A program made the position numbers and the translations under genes. The notes under the pieces are model-generated. The model was not told where the DNA came from. It ran no database searches and saw only the letters and a program-made list of their open reading frames with translations. From contig JAUWIE010000045.1 of the NCBI GenBank assembly GCA_030605515.1, positions 1-7,483 of the forward strand: 7,483 bases of DNA. Direction: 5' to 3'. Origin of the DNA: Thermoplasmatota archaeon. Lineage in GTDB: Archaea > Thermoplasmatota > E2 > DHVEG-1. Positions 1-5,500 of the stretch are shown here, piece after piece (position 1 is the stretch's first letter; each line of letters starts with the position of its first letter).

Positions 1-269
1 TTTTACCTGCATCTACTATTCAGATCCTCGGAGCTGAAAAAGCTTTTTTTAGATTCAAAAAAGATGGTGGTAAACCTCCAAAGCATGGTGTTATTTTTCA
101 ACATCATTTAATCAATAAAGCTCCAGTAAAAATTAGAGGAAAAATTGCACGAGCCCTTGCTGCTAAAATTGCATTAGCAGCAAAAGCTGATGCTTTTACA
201 AAAAGAGACATTTCAGATAATCTTAAAGAAATATTAGAAGAAAAGATAAAAGAAATTAGAAATCCGTAA
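1..269 (+). CDS. nop5: Nop5/Nop56-58 family protein, C-terminal end (5' truncated by window)
   Basis: The gene enters from the left and is read from base 3, leaving 88 residues before the TAA at 267-269. It is the end of the Nop domain: LPASTIQILGAEKAFF is followed by KPPKHGVIFQHHLI and RGKIARALAAKIALAAKADAF. The GAEKA, PPKHG and RGKIARALAAK motifs are hallmarks of archaeal Nop5. Nop5 bridges L7Ae and fibrillarin on box C/D guide RNAs, in the complex that 2'-O-methylates rRNA and tRNA; the Nop domain contacts the L7Ae-bound kink-turn. The tail is a short charged helix (EILEEKIKEIRN) without the long lysine-rich extension of eukaryotic homologues. In many archaea fibrillarin lies next to nop5; here the next gene downstream on the same strand is trkH, so fibrillarin is either upstream or elsewhere. 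The family call is very safe; everything upstream lies outside the window. Confidence 0.95.
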   Translation, partial: LPASTIQILGAEKAFFRFKKDGGKPPKHGVIFQHHLINKAPVKIRGKIARALAAKIALAAKADAFTKRDISDNLKEILEEKIKEIRNP

Positions 270-279
270 AAATATAAGT
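268..279 (+). promoter_or_regulatory. Weak TATA-like element before trkH
   Basis: An A-rich stretch leading into ATATAAG sits directly after the nop5 stop. It would place a transcription start near 300 and a leader of roughly 40 bases before the trkH start at 339. The match is modest, and with only 69 bases between the genes trkH could equally be read through from nop5. Confidence 0.25.
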
Positions 280-291
280 ATCTGTTATTTG

Positions 292-310
292 ATTGATTAT
301 CTAAATCAAT
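292..310 (+). repeat. Perfect 7-bp inverted repeat between nop5 and trkH
   Basis: ATTGATT at 292-298 and AATCAAT at 304-310 form a perfect AT-only stem with a 5-base loop. No T-tract follows, so it is a poor terminator. It could be an operator half-site pair or chance in AT-rich DNA. Confidence 0.3.
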
Positions 311-320
311 GTAAAAAACC

Positions 321-326
321 AGGAGA
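321..326 (+). promoter_or_regulatory. Ribosome binding site of trkH
   Basis: AGGAGA lies 12 bases before the ATG at 339. The spacing is longer than ideal, but it is the only Shine-Dalgarno-like sequence here and supports the start at 339. Confidence 0.5.
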
Positions 327-338
327 GATTAAGATAAA

Positions 339-1868
339 ATGAGTGATCTAAAAACTGTTCTTAGAAATATCGGCGGTGTATTCATAATAATAGGAGTTGT
401 AACCTTAATTGCATTAGTTGTTCCTCTTTTTTTTGGTGAATATGGTGCAGATAGCTCATTTGATGGAATTGGACCTTTGCTTATTACTTCAGCTATGTTT
501 TTTGGTCTTGGATTTCCTTTATATTATATTTTTAAGGAGGCAGAACAAGCAAATTTTAAAAGCGCTATGGTTACTGCTGCTTTAGGATGGTTACTAATAT
601 CGGTAATTGGTAGTATCCCTTTTTGGCTCATACCATATAATATTTCAACTTTGGAATTTATGGATCCTCTCTCAGCTTTCTTCGAATCGATGTCAGGATG
701 GACTGGAACGGGTCTTACAATGGTTGATAACGAAGGTTTATTACCATATACTTTACAGTTTTGGCGTTCATTGATACAGTGGATAGGTGGAGTAGGGGTT
801 ATTGTATTAACACTATCAATTCTCGCTCGACCAGGTACAGGTTCCTTTGTTCTGTATAAAGGTGAAGCTCGTGATCAAAAAACTCATCCCTCGATAGTTT
901 CAACTGTCAGAACAATCTGGTGGATATTTTTACTTTATACAATAATTGGTGTAATTCTGCTTAGTATAATAGGAGTATTTGAAAAACCTGGAATGGGAAT
1001 GGACATTTGGATGTCAATAAATCATGCTATGACCGGTCTGGCAACTGGTGGTTTTTCTGTCACTGACGATAGTATCACCGGTTTTGGAACTATGAGTCAA
1101 ATTGCAATTGTTGTTTTAATGGTTCTTGGCAGTATTGCATTTGCAGCTCACTACAACCTCCTTAAAGGAAGAATAAAAAAATTCTTGTCTGATGCACAGT
1201 TAAAAGCAATGATTATATTAATAATAATTGGGGTTGTAGCCTTAACAATTATAAACTTAGGTTTAGTTAATGATGATATTTCAGGTTCATTAAAAGTTTC
1301 AGGATTCCAATTTATTTCAGCATTAACATGTACAGGATTTACCTCGGTTGAGAATATCTCTGCCTGGGCGGAATCTGCAAAATTAATCCTTGCTTTTGCG
1401 ATGATAATCGGTGGAGCAGCAGGATCAACTGCAGGAGGAATAAAACTTTTCAGAGCAATATTACTATATAAAGGAGTCGGATGGAGAATAAAACGAGCAA
1501 TTTCAACCCCTAGAAGAGTTTTTGTTCATAAATTAGGTGAAAAATCATTATCAAAAGATGATGCAATGGATTTAATCAACGAAGCTGCAATTATTTCATT
1601 TATGTGGGTCATTTTATTATCTGTAGGAATAATCATAACATCGAATATTTCATCAACAATGGTTCCTGAAAAAACACTTGGTGATGCAATCTTTGAGGTA
1701 TGCTCAGCACAGGGTAACGTTGGCCTTACTACTGGTATAACCTCGATAAGCATGTCACCTATTACAAAAACAATGCTTATTTTTAATATGTGGATCGGAC
1801 GACTTGAAATCATACCAATTATTGTACTTATTAAATCAGTGTTTGGAATAAGGAGAAATATACTTTAA
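339..1868 (+). CDS. trkH: TrkH/KtrB-family potassium uptake transporter, membrane subunit
   Basis: This 509-residue integral membrane protein is the ion-conducting subunit of a Trk/Ktr potassium uptake system. The four M1-P-M2 units of the superfamily can be followed by their selectivity-filter loops: SGWTGTGLT (119-127), MTGLATGGFS (231-240), LTCTGFTS (329-336) and AQGNVGLTTG (457-466). The third unit is followed by GGAAGSTAGGIKL (358-370), matching the intramembrane-loop region that gates TrkH. Near the C-terminus WIGRLEIIP (485-493) is the typical TrkH ending. Length is normal for TrkH (about 480-510). The start has an upstream AGGAGA and leads straight into the first hydrophobic helix (about 11-33). 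Such channels normally work with a cytosolic ring of TrkA/KtrA (RCK) subunits; none is encoded next to it here, so the partner must be elsewhere. Sodium transport by some relatives cannot be excluded, but potassium is the default. The gene ends 12 bases from the convergent small gene. Confidence 0.95.
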   Translation: MSDLKTVLRNIGGVFIIIGVVTLIALVVPLFFGEYGADSSFDGIGPLLITSAMFFGLGFPLYYIFKEAEQANFKSAMVTAALGWLLISVIGSIPFWLIPYNISTLEFMDPLSAFFESMSGWTGTGLTMVDNEGLLPYTLQFWRSLIQWIGGVGVIVLTLSILARPGTGSFVLYKGEARDQKTHPSIVSTVRTIWWIFLLYTIIGVILLSIIGVFEKPGMGMDIWMSINHAMTGLATGGFSVTDDSITGFGTMSQIAIVVLMVLGSIAFAAHYNLLKGRIKKFLSDAQLKAMIILIIIGVVALTIINLGLVNDDISGSLKVSGFQFISALTCTGFTSVENISAWAESAKLILAFAMIIGGAAGSTAGGIKLFRAILLYKGVGWRIKRAISTPRRVFVHKLGEKSLSKDDAMDLINEAAIISFMWVILLSVGIIITSNISSTMVPEKTLGDAIFEVCSAQGNVGLTTGITSISMSPITKTMLIFNMWIGRLEIIPIIVLIKSVFGIRRNIL

Positions 1869-1874
1869 AAAAAA
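1867..1874 (-). terminator. T-tract terminator of the minus-strand small gene
   Basis: Eight consecutive A on the plus strand read as eight T on the minus strand, starting 6 bases after the stop codon at 1881-1883. Archaeal RNA polymerase terminates on such T-tracts without needing a hairpin. The tract overlaps the stop codon of the convergent trkH. Confidence 0.45.
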
Positions 1875-1880
1875 GAAATC

Positions 1881-2129
1881 TTAGGTTTCCTCTTGTTTTT
1901 TTAACAATTCGAATTGCTCGTCTTGGAATTTTTTAATATATAACTCAAGTTGTTGAATAGCTGTTAAAAGCTTTAAGATTTCTTCATCCTCTGGTGAAGG
2001 AGGAACTATCGAATGTGGGTGTGCTTCTTTCTTTTTATGGAATTCTGATTCAGAATACTCTTGTTTTAGAATATCACGTGCAGCTTTTAATGTTTTAATT
2101 ATTTCATTAACCTCAACGAGTTGCGTCAT
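1881..2129 (-). CDS. Small coiled-coil protein of unknown function
   Basis: I do not recognise this 82-residue protein. It looks like two charged amphipathic helices, MTQLVEVNEIIKTLKAARDI onward (about 1-35) and EDEEILKLLTAIQQLELYIK onward (about 47-82), joined by a histidine- and proline-containing linker (AHPHSIVPPSP). No signal peptide, membrane segment, metal-binding cysteines or DNA-binding motif is visible, so a cytosolic helical hairpin or small adaptor is likely. The ATG at 2129 is preferred because GGAGGAA (2136-2142) lies upstream with 8 bases between GGAGG and ATG, the best Shine-Dalgarno in the window. The frame stays open to an ATG at 2207, giving 108 residues, but that 26-residue extension is basic and non-coiled and has no ribosome binding site. 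The gene is convergent with trkH and divergent from the uracil-DNA glycosylase gene. It is probably real, given the strong site, clean helical periodicity and terminator, but its function is open. Confidence 0.6.
   Translation of the reverse strand: MTQLVEVNEIIKTLKAARDILKQEYSESEFHKKKEAHPHSIVPPSPEDEEILKLLTAIQQLELYIKKFQDEQFELLKKQEET
1896..1902 (+). terminator. T-tract terminator of trkH
   Basis: Seven T in a row begin 27 bases after the trkH stop codon. The tract lies inside the 3' end of the convergent small gene, so the two transcripts probably overlap by a few tens of bases. Confidence 0.4.
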
Positions 2130-2135
2130 ATTAAG

Positions 2136-2142
2136 TTCCTCC
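2136..2142 (-). promoter_or_regulatory. Strong ribosome binding site deciding the small-gene start
   Basis: Read on the minus strand this is GGAGGAA, with 8 bases between GGAGG and the ATG at 2129. It also encodes part of the possible N-terminal extension (Glu-Glu-Leu), so a coincidence cannot be fully excluded. Confidence 0.6.
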
Positions 2143-2152
2143 AAATATTTAG

Positions 2153-2160
2153 TATATATA
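2153..2160 (-). promoter_or_regulatory. TATA-like element upstream of the small gene
   Basis: TATATATA sits about 25-30 bases upstream of the ATG at 2129. If used, transcription would start about at that ATG and exclude the Shine-Dalgarno. The element at 2223-2230 fits better with a leader that contains it. Confidence 0.25.
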
Positions 2161-2222
2161 GGAATTTTTGTTGTAATCAGTTTTATCATAGAAATACTTT
2201 TACTCATTAATTAATCGTTTTC

Positions 2223-2230
2223 TTATAAAA
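2223..2230. promoter_or_regulatory. TATA-like element in the divergent intergenic region
   Basis: TTATAAAA on the plus strand reads TTTTATAA on the minus strand, so it could serve either gene. On the minus strand it predicts a start near 2197, giving the small gene a leader of about 70 bases that includes its Shine-Dalgarno. On the plus strand it predicts a start near 2255 and a leader of about 35 bases for the glycosylase gene. Confidence 0.35.
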
Positions 2231-2288
2231 TCATTCAATTATCATCATAACAGATCGCTCTTAAGAATTATTAAAAGATAGCTAATAG

Positions 2289-2876
2289 ATGCTTTATAAA
2301 ATGTCTAAAAAAGAAGAAGAAATGAAAAAGATAAAACAATTTATTGAAAATTGTAAGAAGTGTAGTCTATGGAAAATGAGAAATAAACCAGTTGTAGGAA
2401 CTGGTTCATCTGATGCAGAACTTCTTTTTATTGGTGAAGCTCCAGGTTCAAATGAGGATTTACAAGGTAAACCTTTTGTTGGAAGAGCCGGAAAAATATT
2501 AGATGAATTAATAGAGTCAATAGGGTTAAAGAGAGAAGATGTTTTTATAGCAAATATTTTAAAATGCAGACCACCAGATAATAGAAATCCATTAAAAGCT
2601 GAGATAAATGCATGTGCAAAATATTTAGATAAACAAATTGAGATTATAAAACCAAAAATCATTGCCCCACTTGGTAATTTTGCTTGTTCTTTTATTTTTG
2701 AAAAATATGGTTTGAAATTTGATAAAATAGGAAATGTTCATGGAAAAATTTTCCAAGTTAAAACGAACAATTCTAAAGTTAAAATAATACCATTATATCA
2801 TCCAGCAGTGGTAACATATAATTCAAAGAAAAAAAAAGTTCTAATAAAGGATTTTGAAGCAATACTCAAAGAATAA
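2289..2876 (+). CDS. udg: Uracil-DNA glycosylase, family 4 (4Fe-4S, thermostable type)
   Basis: This 195-residue enzyme excises uracil arising from cytosine deamination in DNA, starting base excision repair. Family 4 signatures are complete: active-site motif FIGEAPGSNED (47-57), KPFVGRAGKILDELI (61-75), NILKCRPPDNRNP (89-101), EINACAKYLDKQI (105-117) and the second active-site motif YHPAV (170-174). The four iron-sulfur cysteines are C22 and C25 (CxxC), C93 and C109, in the canonical spacing. Length is normal for the family (about 190-220). The start is uncertain: ATG codons at 2289, 2301 and 2322 are all in frame before the first conserved residue, and none has a good ribosome binding site. 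The cluster TTATTAAAAG at 2267-2276 could instead be a TATA element giving a nearly leaderless message starting at 2301. The gene is divergent from the small coiled-coil gene and no other repair gene is nearby. Lysine and isoleucine content and codons are as AT-rich as the surroundings. Confidence 0.95.
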   Translation: MLYKMSKKEEEMKKIKQFIENCKKCSLWKMRNKPVVGTGSSDAELLFIGEAPGSNEDLQGKPFVGRAGKILDELIESIGLKREDVFIANILKCRPPDNRNPLKAEINACAKYLDKQIEIIKPKIIAPLGNFACSFIFEKYGLKFDKIGNVHGKIFQVKTNNSKVKIIPLYHPAVVTYNSKKKKVLIKDFEAILKE

Positions 2877-2890
2877 GATATTTTAAAATA

Positions 2891-2913
2891 ATTTGTTTAT
2901 TTATGAAACAAAT
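2891..2913 (+). terminator. Hairpin after the glycosylase gene
   Basis: ATTTGTTT (2891-2898) and AAACAAAT (2906-2913) form a perfect 8-bp stem with a 7-base loop, 14 bases after the stop codon. No T-tract follows immediately, so it may protect the message end rather than terminate it. Confidence 0.35.
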
Positions 2914-2932
2914 GTAACAAGATAAACTACAA

Positions 2933-2948
2933 TAGAAAAATTTATATA
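2933..2948 (+). promoter_or_regulatory. Strong archaeal BRE/TATA promoter with no gene directly behind it
   Basis: TAGAAAAATTTATATA contains an A-rich BRE followed by TTTATATA at 2941-2948, close to the archaeal ideal. It predicts a transcription start at about 2970-2975. The first 15 bases recur exactly at 3110-3124 in front of the beta-helix protease gene. No convincing coding frame follows this first copy, so it either drives a small RNA or gives the protease gene a second, long-leader start. Confidence 0.55.
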
Positions 2949-2969
2949 TTATAATTAGATGTTGGGGAG

Positions 2970-3100
2970 ATTTGAGGAGAGGAGGAAGGGTTTTAAATTT
3001 TTCATAAGTTTTCCCCTGAATTTTTTTCCCTTCCTTTCATTTTCTCATAAATTTTCATCAAGTTAATGTTTAATGATATAGAAAAATAAACGATTTTTTT
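2970..3100 (+). ncRNA. Candidate small structured RNA between promoter and T-tract
   Basis: The segment starts where the promoter at 2933-2948 should initiate and ends at seven T (3094-3100), just before the next promoter. A purine-rich stretch is followed by a pyrimidine-rich one. AGGAAGGG (2983-2990) pairs perfectly with CCCTTCCT (3028-3035), extendable by two G-U pairs, and AAATT (2995-2999) can pair inside with AATTT (3019-3023). G and C are concentrated here against very AT-rich flanks, as expected for a folded RNA in such a genome. It matches no RNA family I recognise: no box C/D pair, tRNA or SRP features. It could instead be the leader of the downstream gene or a terminator region for the glycosylase gene. 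Confidence 0.3.
3094..3100 (+). terminator. T-tract separating the gap transcript from the protease promoter
   Basis: Seven consecutive T lie 10 bases before the promoter copy at 3110, as expected for an archaeal termination tract ending the putative upstream transcript. Confidence 0.3.
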
Positions 3101-3109
3101 ATTATATTA

Positions 3110-3125
3110 TAGAAAAATTTATATT
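3110..3125 (+). promoter_or_regulatory. Archaeal BRE/TATA promoter of the beta-helix protease gene
   Basis: TAGAAAAATTTATATT repeats the first 15 bases of the element at 2933. TTTATATT at 3118-3125 predicts a transcription start near 3151, giving a short leader of about 13 bases before the ATG at 3164. The leader carries AAAGGA (3151-3156), a weak Shine-Dalgarno 7 bases from the start codon. Confidence 0.6.
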
Positions 3126-3163
3126 TATATTGTGTTTTCTTATTTAGAACAAAGGATAATAGA

Positions 3164-5194
3164 ATGAAAAATAACTCATATAAAAAAAGCTTAATTTTTA
3201 CAATAATAATATTGTTAATTGGAACCTATATCTTGCCAAATATCTATGCTGATAGCTCAAATGCCGAAACAATCTATGTAGACGATGATGGCGGTGCAGA
3301 TTATATAAGGATACAAGATGCAATTGATAATGCCTCAGACGGAGACATTATAATTGTTTTAAATGGAACTTACTATGAAAATATCATTATTGATAAAACT
3401 TTATCAATAATTGGTGAAGACAAAGAAGATACAATTATTGATGGCATGTACCAACCTGTTATTGCTCATCTAAAAAAAGAGAATGTAATAATAAGAAATT
3501 TTACAATCAGAAATTCTGGAGGGTATAAAAATAATGCAGGTATAAAAATTGATTCAGAAAATAATCAAATAATAAATTGCATATTTTATAGGACAAAAAC
3601 AGGAATATTAGTAAATGAATCAAAAAATAATAAAATAATAAATTGCACGTTTCATACAAATGGTGAAGGTATATTCTTTAAATCTTCAACGAATAGTAAA
3701 ATTATTGATTGTTATTTCAGCCATAATGCTATAGGGACAAATATTGACTTTTCATATGAAATAAAGATAACTGGTTGCTATGCAAATACAAATGGTATAG
3801 GATTCTTCGTCAAAGATTCATCTTATGTTGAACTATTACGATGTGCAGTTTATAATAACAATGATAATCAAGGAGGTATATGTCTTGAATCATGTCAAAA
3901 AATCGATATTTCAAATTGTAATATCAATCATAATGGTTTTGGTATAAAAATTACCGATTGTTCTCATGTTTATGTTCAAAATTCTGATTTACTTTGGAAT
4001 GGACATTTCGCAATATTAATTCAAAATAGTAATGAAGAAATCGAAATAAAAAAATGTGAAATCACTGAAAATTTCAGGTTTTCAATATATGTTCAAAATA
4101 GTAATTGTAAGGTGTTCCTAAATAATATATACAACTCTCTTCTTGGATTGTACTCTGATGAATCTTTTTGCGCTGCAAAAAGTAATTGGTGGGGATCAAT
4201 ATTTGGACCAGCTTTATTTGAACGTAAAACAAAAGATAGAATATATGTTGACTCTGGCAGAGTGCAATTTATTCCATGGCTTTTACATAAACATGAATCA
4301 TCTGGAGCAAACTGGAATATAGATCATAACTTATTTACAATTATAATTAATAATTCTAGATATTCACAGATAGTCATACCAGGAAATGATAGTGATTTTG
4401 ATCATGTTCCAGATTGGTGGGAAGAAGAATGGAACTATAATCCAAATGTTTGGAATGATCATGCTCATCTTGATCCTGATAATGATGGATTAAATAATAT
4501 TGAGGAATGTTTTACTGCAAAATGGAATTCAAGTCCGTATTATAAAGATGTATTTCTTGAGTTTGATTGGATGGAAGCAAAAAAACCAGATACTTCAAAT
4601 AAACCTCCTGTTGGTTTGATTAAAGAAATGGTAGATGTTTTTAAAAACCATAATATATTGCTTCATGTAGATATTGGATCTCTTGGAGGTGGAGAAATAA
4701 TTCCATATTACTCTAATTTTTCTTATGTTGATCTTCGTGATTTCTATTGGGATTATTTTCTCCATAATGATATGAATACCCCAAGAAAAGGAATTTTCCA
4801 TTATTGTTTGATATGTGATTATGGACCTGGACCTGGTTTTGCGTTTATAGGTTGGGATCATCTTGATTCTTTTGATATTTCTGCTCAAAATCTTCAGGAT
4901 CGCTTTCCACGAATTGAAAGAGATCGTTTAATTGTTGGCGGAGCAATTCATGAACTTGGTCATACATTTGGTCTCTTTGCAGATGATTATGGTGGTAATG
5001 ATAATAGAATTGCAACTATGCTTTTTACCTATCAAATGTGGAAATATCGGAATTATAAAAGTTGTATGAATTATCTTTATACCTATAATATAATTGATTT
5101 CTCAGATGGCTCAAATGGGCAAGAAGATTTTGATGATTGGAGTAATCTTGATTTTTCATTTTTTAAGGACACTCATTATGAATGGCCTAGATGA
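3164..5194 (+). CDS. Secreted beta-helix (NosD-like) protein fused to a zinc metalloprotease domain
   Basis: A 676-residue exported protein with four parts. Residues 1-29 are a signal peptide (KK, hydrophobic core, cleavage after NIYA). Residues about 36-372 are a right-handed beta-helix of the NosD/PbH1 type, opening with TIYVDDDGGADYIRIQDAID and GTYYENIIIDKTLSIIGED and closing with SNWWGSIFGPA (340-350), the usual NosD end cap. Residues 409-448 hold two acidic loops, DSDFDHVPD and DPDNDGLNNIEE, resembling calcium-binding thrombospondin type 3 repeats. Residues about 460-676 form a zincin protease domain: HELGHTFG (596-603) supplies two zinc histidines and the catalytic glutamate, and SCMNY (633-637) looks like a metzincin Met-turn. 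The standard third-ligand position (606) is alanine, with D607 and D608 next to it. The beta-helix probably binds a polysaccharide or cell surface and positions the protease; this is inference. Start fixed by promoter, AAAGGA and signal peptide. A secreted C25 peptidase gene follows on the same strand. Confidence 0.85.
   Translation: MKNNSYKKSLIFTIIILLIGTYILPNIYADSSNAETIYVDDDGGADYIRIQDAIDNASDGDIIIVLNGTYYENIIIDKTLSIIGEDKEDTIIDGMYQPVIAHLKKENVIIRNFTIRNSGGYKNNAGIKIDSENNQIINCIFYRTKTGILVNESKNNKIINCTFHTNGEGIFFKSSTNSKIIDCYFSHNAIGTNIDFSYEIKITGCYANTNGIGFFVKDSSYVELLRCAVYNNNDNQGGICLESCQKIDISNCNINHNGFGIKITDCSHVYVQNSDLLWNGHFAILIQNSNEEIEIKKCEITENFRFSIYVQNSNCKVFLNNIYNSLLGLYSDESFCAAKSNWWGSIFGPALFERKTKDRIYVDSGRVQFIPWLLHKHESSGANWNIDHNLFTIIINNSRYSQIVIPGNDSDFDHVPDWWEEEWNYNPNVWNDHAHLDPDNDGLNNIEECFTAKWNSSPYYKDVFLEFDWMEAKKPDTSNKPPVGLIKEMVDVFKNHNILLHVDIGSLGGGEIIPYYSNFSYVDLRDFYWDYFLHNDMNTPRKGIFHYCLICDYGPGPGFAFIGWDHLDSFDISAQNLQDRFPRIERDRLIVGGAIHELGHTFGLFADDYGGNDNRIATMLFTYQMWKYRNYKSCMNYLYTYNIIDFSDGSNGQEDFDDWSNLDFSFFKDTHYEWPR
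3560..4093 (+). repeat. Coding region of tandem beta-helix turns with a cysteine ladder
   Basis: Residues 133-310 consist of about eight turns of 22-25 residues. A cysteine recurs at the same place in each turn: C139, C161, C183, C205 and C227, each exactly 22 apart, then C252 and C298, with S274 in between. The pattern around it is I-I-(N/D)-C-x-(F/Y/I), then a small G-rich turn and a second strand. The DNA copies are diverged, so the repeat is visible at protein level only. Confidence 0.7.
4949..4987 (+). other. Zinc-binding motif HELGHTFGLFADD of the protease domain
   Basis: These codons encode residues 596-608. H596, E597, H600 and G603 match HExxHxxG exactly. In classical metzincins the third ligand (H or D) is residue 606, which is A here; D607 or D608 may take the role. 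The putative Met-turn methionine is codon 635, at 5066. Confidence 0.7.
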
Positions 5195-5210
5195 TCATTA
5201 TTTATGTTCA

Positions 5211-5217
5211 TTTTTTT
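5211..5217 (+). terminator. T-tract terminator of the beta-helix protease gene
   Basis: Seven T begin 16 bases after the stop codon at 5192-5194; another T-rich stretch follows at 5232-5239. This pattern suits archaeal termination and suggests the two protease genes are not one transcript. Confidence 0.4.
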
Positions 5218-5242
5218 GGTAAAATGAAGACTTATTTTTGTT

Positions 5243-5254
5243 AAATTTATATAT
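5243..5254 (+). promoter_or_regulatory. Archaeal TATA promoter far upstream of the C25 peptidase gene
   Basis: AAATTTATATAT includes TTTATATA at 5246-5253, nearly as good as the two elements in the previous gap. It predicts a start near 5278, which would give the C25 gene a leader of about 230 bases or a separate short RNA. Confidence 0.45.
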
Positions 5255-5340
5255 ATCATCGCCTCTTATCATACATGTGAATAGTTCATAGATCAATTAT
5301 GAGAAAAGAACCAATTAAAGCCTTTATAATATTGAAGATG

Positions 5341-5356
5341 ATTAACATCTGTTAAT
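5341..5356. repeat. Perfect 6-bp inverted repeat, possible operator
   Basis: ATTAAC and GTTAAT flank a 4-base spacer. The symmetry and size fit a dimeric regulator site between the two promoter candidates, but short AT-rich palindromes are common by chance. Confidence 0.25.
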
Positions 5357-5445
5357 ATTGTTGTCATGGTCGGTACTAAAATATTAATTAAGGCAAATAG
5401 ATAAAATTTTGGCAAACATATTTATAGGAGAAATCTATAATTATA

Positions 5446-5454
5446 ATATATAAA
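5446..5454 (+). promoter_or_regulatory. TATA-like element near the C25 peptidase gene
   Basis: ATATATAAA in a very AT-rich stretch predicts a transcription start near 5478 and a leader of about 28 bases that would still contain the hairpin and G-rich ribosome binding site. It is less distinct than the element at 5246. Confidence 0.35.
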
Positions 5455-5483
5455 AAATAATTGTTTACATACAATAAGTAAAT

Positions 5484-5500
5484 TTTGCTCAGGGGGCAAA
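5484..5500 (+). promoter_or_regulatory. Hairpin covering the ribosome binding site of the C25 peptidase gene
   Basis: TTTGCTC (5484-5490) pairs with GGGCAAA (5494-5500), seven pairs including one G-U, around the 3-base loop AGG. The run of five G (5492-5496) is the only Shine-Dalgarno candidate for the ATG at 5506, so most of it would be locked in the stem or loop. This could tune translation, but the stem is short. Confidence 0.35.

Noticed and set aside
1526..1813. 95-codon minus-strand frame inside trkH
   Set aside because: It overlaps the fourth pore unit of a well-supported transporter gene and has no motif or start signal of its own.
2294..2662. 122-codon minus-strand frame opposite the uracil-DNA glycosylase gene
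   Set aside because: It is fully antisense to a gene with complete family 4 motifs; the translation is Ser/Phe/Ile-rich with no recognisable domain.
3001..3056. Imperfect direct repeat CATAAGTTTTC (3003-3013) and CATAAATTTTC (3046-3056)
   Set aside because: Only two copies, AT-rich, with one mismatch; this is easily expected by chance in such DNA.
2959..3066. A 35-codon plus-strand frame (starting MLGRFEERRKGFKFF) in the gap before the beta-helix gene
   Set aside because: Its ATG lies only 11 bases behind the TATA box, upstream of the predicted transcription start, and it has no ribosome binding site. The amino acids simply mirror the purine-rich then pyrimidine-rich DNA.
2970..3100. Box C/D guide RNA, prompted by nop5 in the window and a CTGA at 3016-3019
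   Set aside because: No proper C box (RTGATGA) at the right distance and no internal C'/D' pair could be found.
4595..4888. 97-codon minus-strand frame inside the metalloprotease domain
   Set aside because: It is antisense to a conserved domain and has low-complexity basic and Ile content with no start signal.
5299..5355. An 18-codon frame (starting MRKEPIKAFIILK) in the 311-base gap
   Set aside because: It has no ribosome binding site, is very short and shows no sign of selection; a leader peptide cannot be shown from one sequence.
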